This document shows positions 1 to 9,817 of a stretch of DNA of 64,000 nucleotides, one piece after another (the first letter of the stretch is position 1; every line of letters begins with the position of its first letter). Origin of the DNA: Epiperipatus broadwayi (lineage: Eukaryota > Onychophora > Udeonychophora > Euonychophora > Peripatidae); the NCBI GenBank assembly GCA_028023455.1, contig JAQFVV010006200.1:7531506-7595505 (forward strand), in the 5' to 3' direction. The notes under the pieces were generated by a model. That model was not told where the DNA came from, searched no databases, and worked only from the letters and a program-made list of their open reading frames with translations. The position numbers were made by a program, and so were the translations under genes.

Positions 1-1570
1 ATAAATCTATAATTATTCTTTCTGCTGACAAAGGCAATGCAATAATTGTAATGGATGCAACTGATTATGGCAACAAAATACAAGAACTCCTCACATCAGA
101 CCAATATAAAAAAGTGGTAAAAATCTTATACCAAGTATGGAAACAAAATTACAAGCATTACTCAGAAAACATCACAGATACTTTACTGATTCAGCAAAAG
201 TAAAATAACATCATGTTTCAGCAAAATTCCTCATGTTTATGGTCTACCTAAAATCCATAAGGATCATGTTCCATTAAAACTAATTGTTCTACAGATTCAT
301 CTTGCCAAAATTTGGCACGATTTCTTCTTAAAGTTCTAAGTCCTTTGGCATACAAGACCCTGTCCTTTGTCAAGGATTCTAGGCACTTTGTAGAATTATA
401 TCAAGAACATGAAAATTAAAAGTACTGATTTGCTGATAAGCTTTGATGGAGAAGCTTTGATGAAGAAGCATTTTCTATTGTAAGAAAAAGATTAAATGGT
501 GTTAATAGTTCATAAAACAGAACAGCTCTTCCTATTGATAGTATAATTAAACTATTAACATTCTGCATAAAAACAACATACTTTCCATATAACACAAAAT
601 TCTTCCAACACAATCAAGGAATTGCTATGGGCTCACCATTGTCTTCCCTGATTAGTAATATTTACATGAAAGAACTTGAAACCTTAACCATAAAAACTAC
701 TCCATATTCATCTAAAGATTGGCTTTACTATGCAGATGATACATTTGTTGTATGGTCACATAGTGAAGGACTGCTACAAATTTTCTAGAAACATATCAAC
801 AACATATCCCCTTCAATTAAATTCACAATAGAATCAGAACAAGAACAAAAATTGGCATTCTTAGATGTTCTTTTGACAAGACTCCCTCATGGCAAAATCA
901 AAACTATTGTTCACCAAAAACCTATACATATAGGAAAATACCTAGCCTATACATCCAATCACACCAGAATCACAAAACATAGAGCAAAAGAAATTTATTC
1001 AGAAACCAGAGATTTGGAAAAAGAAAAGATCTATATAGAACAAACTCTTATGAAAAATGAATATCCATCAGCTGCTATTAAGAAAATGTTAAATAGACAA
1101 CAAAAAGAATCATCAAGAGAAAAAATAATTATGATATTGTAGTGTATCCATTCATTCCAAAATTAGCAGACAAATTAAGGAAAATTTGCTTTCAGTATAA
1201 CATCAGAACAGTTTTCCAGAGCCATACCACACTGCAAGAAATTCTAATATCTACAAAGCCTAAAGTTGAAATGCTAAAAAAAAAAAAACTTCATCTATGA
1301 AATACCATGTGAATGTTGAGGAACATATATTGGTGAGACTAGTTGTCTCATTGAAAAGTGCTTGCAAGAACACAAACTGATGATTAGAAGAGAGAAAACA
1401 GATGTGTCTAAGGTAGCAAACCATGTATGTACCAATGAACATATGTTCAACTAGGAAAACACAAAAATATTGAATAGAGAATAAAAGGTACAAAGAAGAA
1501 AATTTAAAGAAGCTGCTCACATGACAATAGCAAAAAATCCCATAAGCCAACCTAGTGTGTATGGAAACCA
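1..1570 (+). pseudogene. Penelope-like element: RT and GIY-YIG endonuclease, 5'-truncated by the window
   Basis: A PLE polymerase copies element RNA at a target nicked by its GIY-YIG nuclease. The reading frame is broken by many stops and shifts but is followed easily in conceptual translation. It opens with the PLE motif SADKGNAIIVMD (about 24-60), then YGLPKIHK (about 239-262), SFVKDSRHFVELY (about 366-405), GIAMGSPLSSLISNIYMKEL (about 619-678) and the catalytic YADD (729-740). The thumb-side FLDVLLTRLPHG lies in an open stretch at 852-1142. The GIY-YIG part follows with an IPCEC cysteine pair near 1300-1320 and GTYIGET near 1320-1340. Order and spacing fit a PLE; the RT alone could be confused with other retroelements, but the C-terminal nuclease settles it. 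The N-terminal part is outside the window. Inactive. Confidence 0.9.
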
Positions 1571-1650
1571 TTAATCAACTTTGCTCTTAAGAAAAAATGG
1601 AGAAAACCTCATAGATAAGTATATGAGATTTCTACTAATTGTTGCCATTT

Positions 1651-1740
1651 GTCAGGATGGCTCAGATGGTTGCAGCATTACCTTAAAAATTCAATATTCA
1701 AGAATCTAAGGATTCAGGTTCAAATCCCATGCTAGTACGG
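1651..1740 (+). repeat. tRNA-like segment (A box and B box) downstream of the PLE
   Basis: Contains an A-box-like TGGCTCAGATGG (1658-1669) and a B box GGTTCAAATCC (1717-1727) that fits the pol III consensus. Spacing is close to that of a tRNA, although no cloverleaf is evident between the boxes. The same block, more decayed, follows the PLE nuclease at 23085-23180, and traces exist near 38160-38290. It may be a SINE head inserted in an ancestral PLE or a permanent part of the PLE 3' region. Confidence 0.55.
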
Positions 1741-1965
1741 TCACTGGTCAGGCCAGAAACAACTGAAGAAGAGGAGAGAATAATACCTCTCCAAACCTGT
1801 TTGATGTGATATTACTAATAGTTGAATGTATTTGAAATATTTAAATAAAGTTACACATTTTTCTAAAGACATTCAACTCATATTAGATGATGGAAATAGT
1901 CCAATATAAAAATACAAGTAAAACACCATCATCACAAACCTTCAGGAAAACATATATATATATGA
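1741..1965 (+). repeat. PLE 3' tail
   Basis: Non-coding sequence ending in a conserved block (TTTTTCTAAAGACATTCAAC, then ATTAGATGATGG and CCATCATCACAAAC). It recurs after the PLE copy at 23185-23400 and on its own at 44248-44345. The repeated order nuclease, tRNA-like, tail shows that it belongs to the element. Confidence 0.6.
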
Positions 1966-2690
1966 AATCAATTAATTCATAAATAATCCCAATATAAATA
2001 GATAACAATCAACAATCTCAAACTACAGTCAAGGTAACCTCCTTTTGACAATAAATATATATAGATGTGAAAGTAATTAAAATAGTGTGCATACATTATT
2101 ATACTATGTGAATGTGTACATGAATAAATTATACAGATATTTTAGAGCCATTTTTAACAAATACTTTAGTATATTGTGTACATATATTTATTTTTAACAA
2201 CTTTAAATAATATGATAAACATAGAATATTAATTAAAAATTTATAAATTAGCCTTTTAGTGAAAACTATGTTGTTTGATTGTATCTATTTTTTTTTTTAA
2301 AAAAATAAATAAATTATGAAATAGAATAAAATAGACTTTAAAAAAAAAATACAATTTTTTAAATATATTTAAAAAATATGAGAATATATATATATATTTG
2401 TCAAAGGATAATATATATAATATTTTGAAACCGGTGGTAATATGTTTAAAATATTATACATATCAAAATTTATATATATATTGTGACCATATAAAATTAT
2501 CCAATGATGGATTTATTTAAAGTCACAAAGAGTTGTGTGAAGATTAAAATAATTATAAAATTTTATATGTCACATAAGTAAGCAATAAATACCTAAATAA
2601 AATAATTAAATCTTTAAAACCAAACCAAAAGTTTTAAATGAAGTAGATTGAATTTAAAATGAATAAAATGTTTGAAAATATAAAAATTCT
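1966..2690. other. AT-rich stretch, nothing recognised
   Basis: Very AT-rich with short (AT)n and poly-A/T runs. No coding signal or known repeat seen. Confidence 0.6.
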
Positions 2691-2699
2691 CATAACTTA

Positions 2700-2862
2700 T
2701 TATATAAGGTATGTGAGCACAGACTTTCAGACGACCCATCACTCTCCACTCTATCTAATAACACTGATACACTCAAGCACATATATGCTGAAAAGATAAA
2801 TAATCACCAATATACGTATTTCATGCTAAACCAGCAAACATCAGTTGGTCCAGATTATCATC
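2700..2862 (+). repeat. dispersed repeat R-B, copy 1
   Basis: A moderately GC-richer block with CACAGACTTTCA, CATCACTCTCCA and AAAGATAAATAATCACCAAT. Related copies are at 34596-34731, 38420-38575 (part inverted) and 44515-44712. Three of the four lie downstream of a PLE 3' tail, so it may be a terminal or leader part of the PLE (PLEs often stand in partial tandem). Confidence 0.6.
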
Positions 2863-3596
2863 TCCCACACATATATACTATAAGTGCTCAGATATATATT
2901 AAGATAGACAATCCTCATACTTTAATGGACAGGCTCCAATCTTCTACACACTCCAACTCTTCAACCATCCAGCCAATTGAAAATCTGATGGTGGAACTTA
3001 TTTTAAGTTTTTTATATATATATATTTCCTTATAGTTAATGATCCAACTGGGACATAATAAAGATTAAACTTTTATAGACTATTATATTTGTTATTAAAC
3101 ATGGTGTAATTCTAAATAATATATATCCATACAGCTAAACATCTATTCTTCAATTTCCTATTGTAAAATCACTTATCTGTTGGATTGAACATTTAAACTA
3201 ATGAACAATGCAAAACTTCTTAAAAGAATGTTCATGATGGATTTCAGCATGGTTTACATGGAAGAAGTAGCTCCATCTATGTATTATCTCAAAGACATTC
3301 TAAGGAATTGCAATGTCAACTGTTTTCATTAGTAAAATATGGCAGAACATGGAATATATATTCATGGTGTTAAAGTACTTTACAAAGAAAAGCTTTTGCC
3401 TGAAGAAATTTAAAGATAATATTATAAAATATCAAGTATCAGAAAAACAGACTAGCATATTTTATATGTGGACTTATTGTTGGTTCACAGATTGGTTTGT
3501 AAAGTTTACTCATTGTAAAATTCATTTCTACAATAGTTTTTTTTTCCTTTTCTCTTTTATTTTTTGTTTCTTTTTATTGGAGTTAAAATGGCCATA
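2863..3596. other. AT-rich stretch, nothing recognised
   Basis: Open frames here are short and of low complexity. No domain signal on either strand. Confidence 0.55.
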
Positions 3597-3722
3597 GTCA
3601 TTTATGAGTGGCTGCTGCTTCTTTTTCTTTTTTTTCTTCATCATCATCATCTTCATCATCTTCTTTTTCTCCTCCTTCTTCTTCTTTGTCTTCTTCTTAT
3701 TATTATGATGATGATGATGTTT
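3597..3722. repeat. CTT/CAT/GAT compound microsatellite
   Basis: Runs of TTC, ATC and GAT triplets that produce artificial Ser/Phe/Asp-rich and Lys/Met-rich open frames on opposite strands. Confidence 0.85.
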
Positions 3723-5352
3723 CAACAATAATCTTTATTAATCTTCTGGATTACATAGCATTACATAACATTGATTGTAAGGGTTGCAGATGCAATCATA
3801 TTGTAGAGGTTTTTACATGGATTAATTTTAACGGTTACATTAATCAGGTTTCAAGATATATTCTTTTTACAAATGCTGCTACTAGTTTTGTATACAGAGA
3901 TGGGTATCAAGTTTAATCATTAAAGTCTTAAAAAACAGTTAAATATAAAACTTAACTTCATAGATAGATAGATATGACCTAAGATTGTAAAATCTGGCAT
4001 CATATTGAAGGTCATTTACAGTCACTAAATTAATCTTGATTATTGTTCAGTGCTGTACAAAGAACAATGTCAATTCAGAGTAGAATTACATATGGTGAAA
4101 TCTGGTGGATTGTGATAGATGTGGTATAAATTCTGTAGTCAGGTGGCAAATGGTGTTGAAAACAGTTAGTAAAGGTGAGCTGGTACCTGTGAATGGTTTT
4201 TCGATGTGGTTATTGTTGGACTGTGAACTTTTATAGATTGGATGGTTATTTTAATAGTGATCAGATGGGAACAAAAATATTTGGAGGTGCAGTATTACAA
4301 TCCTGGGTCTTGATTTATAATTATTATTATCTTCAACAATATATTCATGAGCTTTTATAAAACATTTCAAAAAAAAAATAAACAATACTATTGTAAATAA
4401 GTGTTAATAGAGTTAAATATTCTGAATTTTTTGAATATTAACAAAATAACATTCAACAAAAATTTGACTTCATATAATTCATATTATATTCTAACCATTT
4501 TTATAAATGAAAATTTTCTCCATTTTATAAATTATATTAAAAATATGTGTCATGTAATTTTAAGGAAAAACGTATTTGAAAAATAATTCATCAGCAACAA
4601 GTTTTTGTTGCAAAAAAATATTCCTATCATTGTTTTCTACTAATGTTACTAACTTTAATATATAAAATAATTCAATTATAGTTGAATTTCTAACTAAAAT
4701 TAAACAAAACTTATCTTTCTAAACTCCCCTCCCCATAATCAGAGCAGAATTTTTAAATTTAATTTTGTTCTTCAAATAAAAAAATTTATATTTCTGAACG
4801 AAAATTTTTCAAAAAATATAAGATACCAAATTGAATATAATACAATAATTATGTTACAAATAATATAATAAATTAAATACCTATAACAATACATAAAAAA
4901 CTATATCTGTATGATAAAATTCAGCTATAAACGGTATCCTACATAACTCTAAATTTTCTGTATTTTAATAAATTCAAACTTTCATAATATTCAAATATCT
5001 TGCTTATGATTAAATGATTGATAATATTCTGCATTCAACTCAATAATAAAACCTTATTAATAAATGAAAAAATACTAAAATATATAATTATCAAAATACT
5101 GCTTATAAGTCTTCATTGGTTTAATGTTGATGAAACAATAATTCTTAATATCAAACCCATAATTCACAAAGTTGGAATATGAACTAAAACTGAAAATGGA
5201 AACTAATCATGCTGAAAAAACAAAATTGCATCTCTTAGTAATTCTAGCCAACACAACAAATAAAGAAACGCTAACAATATAATTTTTTAATCTAATGAAA
5301 TTTCAATTTCCACAAATTAAAATATGAACAATATATAATATTAATAAAAAGC
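3723..5352. other. AT-rich stretch, nothing recognised
   Basis: No gene, RNA or repeat family identified. A short (TAGA)n tract lies near 3961-3973. Confidence 0.55.
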
Positions 5353-5431
5353 TTTTTTTTTTCATGTGTCAAATGCGAACCTGGGCCAGCTGTTTGGAAG
5401 GCAGCTATGCTAACCACTAGGCCACCAACGC
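5353..5431 (-). repeat. tRNA-Gly(UCC)-derived SINE or retro-pseudogene
   Basis: Read on the minus strand, the first about 50 bases follow a metazoan tRNA-Gly with anticodon UCC almost base for base: GCGTTGGTGG acceptor, A-box CCTAGTGGTTAGCATAG, anticodon loop CTTCCAA. The T-arm is partly retained (GGTTCGCA), but the 3' acceptor strand is missing. Instead the sequence runs into GACACATG and a run of A. That same tail closes the separate SINE family at 25.1, 30.2, 36.8, 37.6 and 50.7 kb, so this is more likely a SINE than a plain tRNA pseudogene. No clear target duplication found. Confidence 0.7.
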
Positions 5432-5809
5432 TTGACAATAAACTTGATTTATTAAAATAATTAATATTTCTGCCATATTTGAATTTATATTTCAGTAATA
5501 AATTGCTAAAATATAAAATAATTAATAATATAGCAAATTTATATATGTTAAATATTGTGGAAGAAAACTTCATCACACATGGTTACATATAATTGATATG
5601 CCCACTCCCATCAATATATTTATACTTATAAAACATTTATGAACAGAGCAATGTGTATCAATTCTAGCATCTGTGAATTCTACTTTCCTTTCACACTATT
5701 AAGTAAAATATAAAATGCTAAAGTTAATTCCCCTCATTCAATTAAAATTGATATTAAATTTTAAGAAGTAACTAAAAAAATTATAGTAGCAATAAACAAA
5801 ATAACAAAT
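5432..5809. other. AT-rich flank of the LTR retrotransposon
   Basis: Nothing recognised. Ends in the ATATAT that forms the probable target duplication of the element starting at 5816. Confidence 0.55.
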
Positions 5810-5815
5810 ATATAT
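5810..5815 (+). repeat. target-site duplication of the LTR element (left)
   Basis: ATATAT, repeated immediately after the 3' LTR at 18581-18586. Because both flanks are AT repeats, a 4-bp duplication (ATAT) is equally possible. Confidence 0.5.
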
Positions 5816-6048
5816 TGAAGCAATGGATCTGAAGTCCAATCCATGCTTCACATCTTCCTATAAACTTAATTAATATTGTAAACCTAAATTAGGTTTATAG
5901 TCCAATATCAGCAGGGTTTTGCATTACAGCTAAAATTAATTACGTTTATTAAATTTGTATTTGCTTTTAAATATTTTCTTTTAAGTAAATTCCATTCTAA
6001 CATTAAATTGCTGTTAAAAATATTACTTGTGAAAACCTTTTAGTCAAA

Positions 6049-6077
6049 CATATATATACGTCTAGCGTATATATATG
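6049..6077. promoter_or_regulatory. 12-bp palindrome in U3
   Basis: Arms CATATATATACG and CGTATATATATG are perfect inverted repeats around the 5-nt loop TCTAG. The second LTR has the same structure at 16630-16658. A protein-binding or cruciform-forming site is possible; function unknown. Confidence 0.55.
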
Positions 6078-6428
6078 AGTTAATGCAAAATTCTGCTGAA
6101 ATAAAATGCTTATTCTACTATAAAAAAATAATAATATATTGTTGTTAAAATTTTGTTAAAATATTTAGTATGATTTGATTTTGAGATAAGCCCGCCAACA
6201 TTTTCTAAAAGAATGTATAGTTTTGATTAGTGAGCCATTCAAGTCTAATTAAAGATGGCCTTCTCTTTCTTTCTTTTTAATTAATAGAATTCAAACTTTA
6301 AAGAAAGAAATCTAGAGTAAAAAAGTAAAAGTTATTTTTGGAAAATGTTATTTTGAAACAAAGGAGCATGGGGAGGCTTATCAAGATCTCAGATCATACA
6401 AACAATAGAAGGTAGCTGACAGAGAGGG

Positions 6429-6437
6429 TATAAATAG
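6429..6437 (+). promoter_or_regulatory. LTR TATA box
   Basis: TATAAATAG in an otherwise unremarkable context, about 610 bp into the LTR, preceded by purine-rich sequence. Identical at 17010-17018 in the 3' LTR. It predicts a transcription start about 30 bp downstream, at the beginning of the TTCAGATTTTT repeats. Confidence 0.65.
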
Positions 6438-6457
6438 AAGTGAGAACAAAAGACTAG

Positions 6458-6600
6458 ATTATTCAGATTTTTCTTTTTGAAGGATTCAGATTTTTCTTTT
6501 TGAAGGAGAGATTATTCAGATTTTTCCTTTGGAAGGATTCAGTATTCAGATTTTCCCTTTGAAGGATTCAGATTATTCAGATTTTCCTTTTGAAGGTGAT
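6458..6600 (+). repeat. imperfect tandem repeat (TTCAGATTTTTCTTTTTGAAG units) in R/U5
   Basis: About six imperfect copies of a unit of roughly 20-25 bp directly after the TATA box. The two LTRs differ here by one 7-bp indel. Any open frame here starts at TTG, not ATG, and is not supported as a gene. Confidence 0.7.
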
Positions 6601-6776
6601 TCATTCAAAGTTTTCTTGCTGGCATTCAGATTTCTCTTTGGAGAACTTTTTCAGATTTTGCTTGTGGAGATTTTATTTAAAAAAAGTAGACAACTGCCAT
6701 CTTCAAAATCATGGAGAGGTTTGAACATGCTCAAGTTAAAAGCAACAGTATTTTGAGGGAAATGAATATGCTTGGC

Positions 6777-6800
6777 TAGGCAAATAAATAGCTTTGCCTA
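6777..6800 (+). terminator. poly(A) signal presented in a hairpin
   Basis: TAGGCAAA and TTTGCCTA form a perfect 8-bp stem; AATAAA (6783-6788) spans the stem-loop junction. Duplicated in the 3' LTR at 17351-17374. Position after the TATA box fits the R region, where it would set the RNA 3' end. Confidence 0.55.
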
Positions 6801-7429
6801 TCGCCAAGGTTCCTGAATACCATCCAAAATGCCATAGTATCCACTCAATAGTCATCTGAACTCTGTGCCGTGTCTGGAGAACTTTTCATGAAACCATACT
6901 ACATATTTTCATTGTCCGGACAAATACCTATCGACGGTCGGATCAAGCCACGAACGCCGTAGGGAACATGACCAAGGAAAAAAAGGACGGTAATCGTATC
7001 TCCTCCATTGAACTATTTCTTATGCTACCTTTTGTTCATACCTTTTTTTTTTAATTGCTTCATTGAATTATATGTATGAAATGTAGTATTTAATTATATA
7101 TGTTATGTAACCATTTTTATTAGACTAGTCTTAAATATATATATATATTGTGTGATCATCTATATATTTTAACCTTTTTTTTTCTTCGCTATTCTTCATT
7201 ACTAACATGTGTAAATATTTAGTATTCCATTGCGGTTAAGTTTAAAAGTTAATTTTTGTTCAAGTAAAATCTCTTTCCAGTTTTATTTGTGTTTGTTAAT
7301 TAAATACGAGTCAGTTTCTTTTGTTTGCCAACTTGATCTCCTCGATAACACCTCTTTTGTCCGCCACTAGCTTATTACGTATATCTGATTTAGCTATATA
7401 TGTCTTAAATAATTTTAAACTGTTTTTAG

Positions 7430-7455
7430 CGCAAAGCAATTAGAAATGCTTTGCG
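7430..7455. other. 9-bp-stem hairpin in U5
   Basis: CGCAAAGCA pairs with TGCTTTGCG around an 8-nt loop; same in the 3' LTR at 18012-18037. Unknown role. Confidence 0.5.
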
Positions 7456-8019
7456 AAAGATCCTTTTTTATTGTACTTTATCGAGAAGATCGAGTTGACA
7501 ATTTTATTAAAATTGGGAAAAGATTTAGACCGCAAACCTATTAATCCGTTTTTATTGTCTAATTAGTTTGTTTCATTAATTTAGAGGAATAGCGGAGGCC
7601 ATTAAATCCTTATTCATATTTTAAAGCCATTAATTAAACATATTATTTAACTATCAAAAGCTTGAGTTTCCTAATTTTATTATAATGCTTTATTCTACTT
7701 TTCTAATGATCCAGGCATGCAAAACACATATTTCTTAGTACTTTTGCACATTTAACTATTTAGTTCCGTAAGTTTCCTGTCCATGTTTCTTTCCGCTGAT
7801 GCTAAGCTGTCGCCGGTTGAAAAATAATTTATGCATGGCTCAGATAGTGTTGTTTGTTTGTGATCAGGCCTCGAGAATAGGCGAATGGGCAGAGGTCATA
7901 GTATTCTTGATTTAATATCTCGCGTATGGGTGGCCTTGAGGTACTTTCGCCTAGTATTCGAACTGGGTTAAACCAACATACATCATCTGACTGTCACAGA
8001 TTTTTTTTTCTCCATATTC

Positions 8020-8038
8020 TGGACGCCCATCGTGTGGC
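8020..8038 (+). other. primer-binding site, tRNA-Lys-like
   Basis: TGGACGCCCATCGTGTGGC resembles the tRNA-Lys primer site of retroelements (TGGCGCCCAACGTGGGGC) with one inserted A and two mismatches. It starts 21 nt past the end of the LTR, farther than usual. It supports the + orientation. Confidence 0.55.
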
Positions 8039-8935
8039 TATTCGAAATTTTCCATACCCTGCAATGCCCTGTATAACATTTGTATGTGTGTATAATGTTT
8101 TTTCTTTCTTCTGTTTTAAATTAATGAGTAATTTGTACACATATATATAATGTTTTTTTTTTTTAAAATAACAAAATAATTGTTAGTTATACGTGAATTT
8201 TTTTGCTTCTAGTTTGTCGCAGTGGGACGTATGTCATTTTTTTAAAAAAAAAATTACTACCCTGAGAAGTTAGTTTTAGTTTAATATAGTTATATAAAAA
8301 TATACGTATAATTTTTCCGAGTTTTGTTTCCTAATGAGAGCAAATGTCATTTTTTTTTAATTAATTAAAAAGTTAAATGTGTCTATAAGGTAAAAAAAAA
8401 ATTTTTCCCCGAGTTTTAAATTGCTAAAATGAATGTTTTACGTTTAGAAAAGTTAACACTCCGTTAGTTGTTTTTTTTATATATATAAGGAGAATAAAAT
8501 ATCAGAGTTATAGAAATTTTTTTTTCCGAATGAGTAGTTTTGTCATGGCCAGTCGCCATATTGTTGTTTGTCTTATAAAGTATATCGCTTCAATGAGGCG
8601 GAAGTGTCAAATATATACCCACCCGCCCTCCCTTAAAATAGCTTTCGTACTTTATGTTACTTTAGTACTACTTAAACATGAGAAGTTTTGAAATAATAAT
8701 GTTTTTCGAAATATAACATATATACGATAGTGTTAATATTTTAGTAAAAATTACAAATAGATAATAAAAAAAAATTTTCCGTTTGTATAAATTTTTGTGA
8801 ACATCTAAGAGATAACATTTTTCCATTAATAGAAAGTTTTTCGAAGATCAAAAAGTTTTGATAAGTTCAAATTAACACGTGTCAACATACGGTGTTAGCA
8901 AATATTTTTTTCACTTTCTCTGCATTTCGTTTTTA

Positions 8936-8943
8936 TATATAAT
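8936..8943 (+). repeat. hAT target-site duplication (left)
   Basis: TATATAAT, repeated exactly at 13516-13523 on the other side of the hAT element. Confidence 0.9.
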
Positions 8944-9085
8944 CAGGGCCGGCGCTGGGTACTAGGTGCCCGCATGCAAATTTGATTTTGGCGCCCCTGT
9001 CAATATGTATGTTTACTAAGGTGACCCAACCATGTCCCGTGGCGTTTTAAAAAAGTCATGATTTTTAGAAAGAATGCACGATGTA

Positions 9086-9113
9086 ATGCTATTTTTGATA
9101 TCAAAAATAGCAT
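9086..9113. repeat. 28-bp perfect palindrome
   Basis: Perfect inverted repeat centred on TTGATATCAA, with no loop, inside the hAT left part. Confidence 0.85.
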
Positions 9114-9123
9114 AAAATTGATT

Positions 9124-9180
9124 GTTAAATTATATATTATTTCATACAAACGGTTTGTATGAAATAATATATAATTTAAC
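9124..9180. repeat. 57-bp palindrome (28-bp arms, 1-nt centre)
   Basis: The arms starting GTTAAATTATATATT and ending AATATATAATTTAAC are perfect reverse complements around a single G. It lies 10 bp after the previous palindrome. Confidence 0.9.
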
Positions 9181-9183
9181 ACG

Positions 9184-9473
9184 GCAAATTTAGATGTTAG
9201 AAAAATTTGCAGAAATTTTAAAAATAATGTGTTTGTTAAAAATAGACAGAGTGATTCAAATATATATATATATAATAAATTTAAAAAAAATAATGTTTGA
9301 GATTAAAATATTTAAATGTTTAAAATAATTTTCGAAAAACATTTACATATTTTAATCTCAAATATTTTTTTTTTTAAAATTTCATATTTATTATTTGCGT
9401 CACTGTCTGTTTTTAACAAACCCATTATTTTTAAAATTTTTGCTAATTTTTCTAACCTCTAAATTTATGCAAA
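9184..9473. repeat. long imperfect hairpin, about 130-bp arms
   Basis: Left-arm words such as AAATTTAGATGTTAG, AATAATGTGTTTGTTAAAAA and TTTGAGATTAAAATAT reappear as reverse complements in the right arm (AACCTCTAAATTT, TTTTTAACAAACCCATTATT, ATATTTTAATCTCAAA). Resembles a foldback or MITE-like insertion. No target duplication found. Confidence 0.75.
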
Positions 9474-9817
9474 TATTAGCAAATTTAATAATAAATTTAC
9501 AATTTATAAATGAAATAATTTTAAAAAAAGATAATATTACAAACATACATATTTAATTTATTATTATTAATGTACGCTATATCTATATAAACGCTCCATA
9601 TAAACCAAATTTTTAATCAGGGGGGGGTCAATGGTGTCCTGTTTTACCAATGCTAAAATCTGGTCACTTTAATGTATACCACCTACATGTTATAAATATT
9701 AGTGTACAAAATCTTTCTAAGGGAAACAAACAAGGCAATGTAAATAAATAATTTTTAATATTAAAAAAAAAGAAAATACAGTTAAAAAAAGTAAATGCAT
9801 TACAAAACATGTTATAA

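Larger units (their letters stand above)
5816..7998 (+). repeat. 5' LTR
   Basis: 2183 bp, TG...CA. It holds a U3 palindrome (6049-6077), a TATA box (6429-6437), TTCAGATTTTT-type tandem repeats just downstream (about 6458-6600), a poly(A)-signal hairpin (6777-6800) and a further hairpin (7430-7455). Against the 3' LTR I count ten substitutions, all transitions and eight at CpG sites. There are also three length changes: 7 bp in the TTCAGA repeats, 7 bp in an (AT)n tract near 7136-7150, and 1 bp in a T run. Confidence 0.9.

Noticed and set aside
3528-3916. Ser-rich and Lys-rich open frames
   Set aside because: Produced by a compound CTT/CAT/GAT microsatellite.
5353-5431. Functional tRNA-Gly gene
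   Set aside because: The 3' acceptor strand and part of the T-arm are missing and replaced by a SINE-type A tail.
6529-6756. 75-codon open frame in the LTR, repeated at 17103-17330
   Set aside because: It begins at TTG rather than ATG, consists largely of the TTCAGATTTTT tandem repeat, and is duplicated only because the LTR is.
9000-9182. 60-codon minus-strand open frame in the hAT
   Set aside because: Runs through two palindromes and has no match to the transposase, which begins elsewhere.
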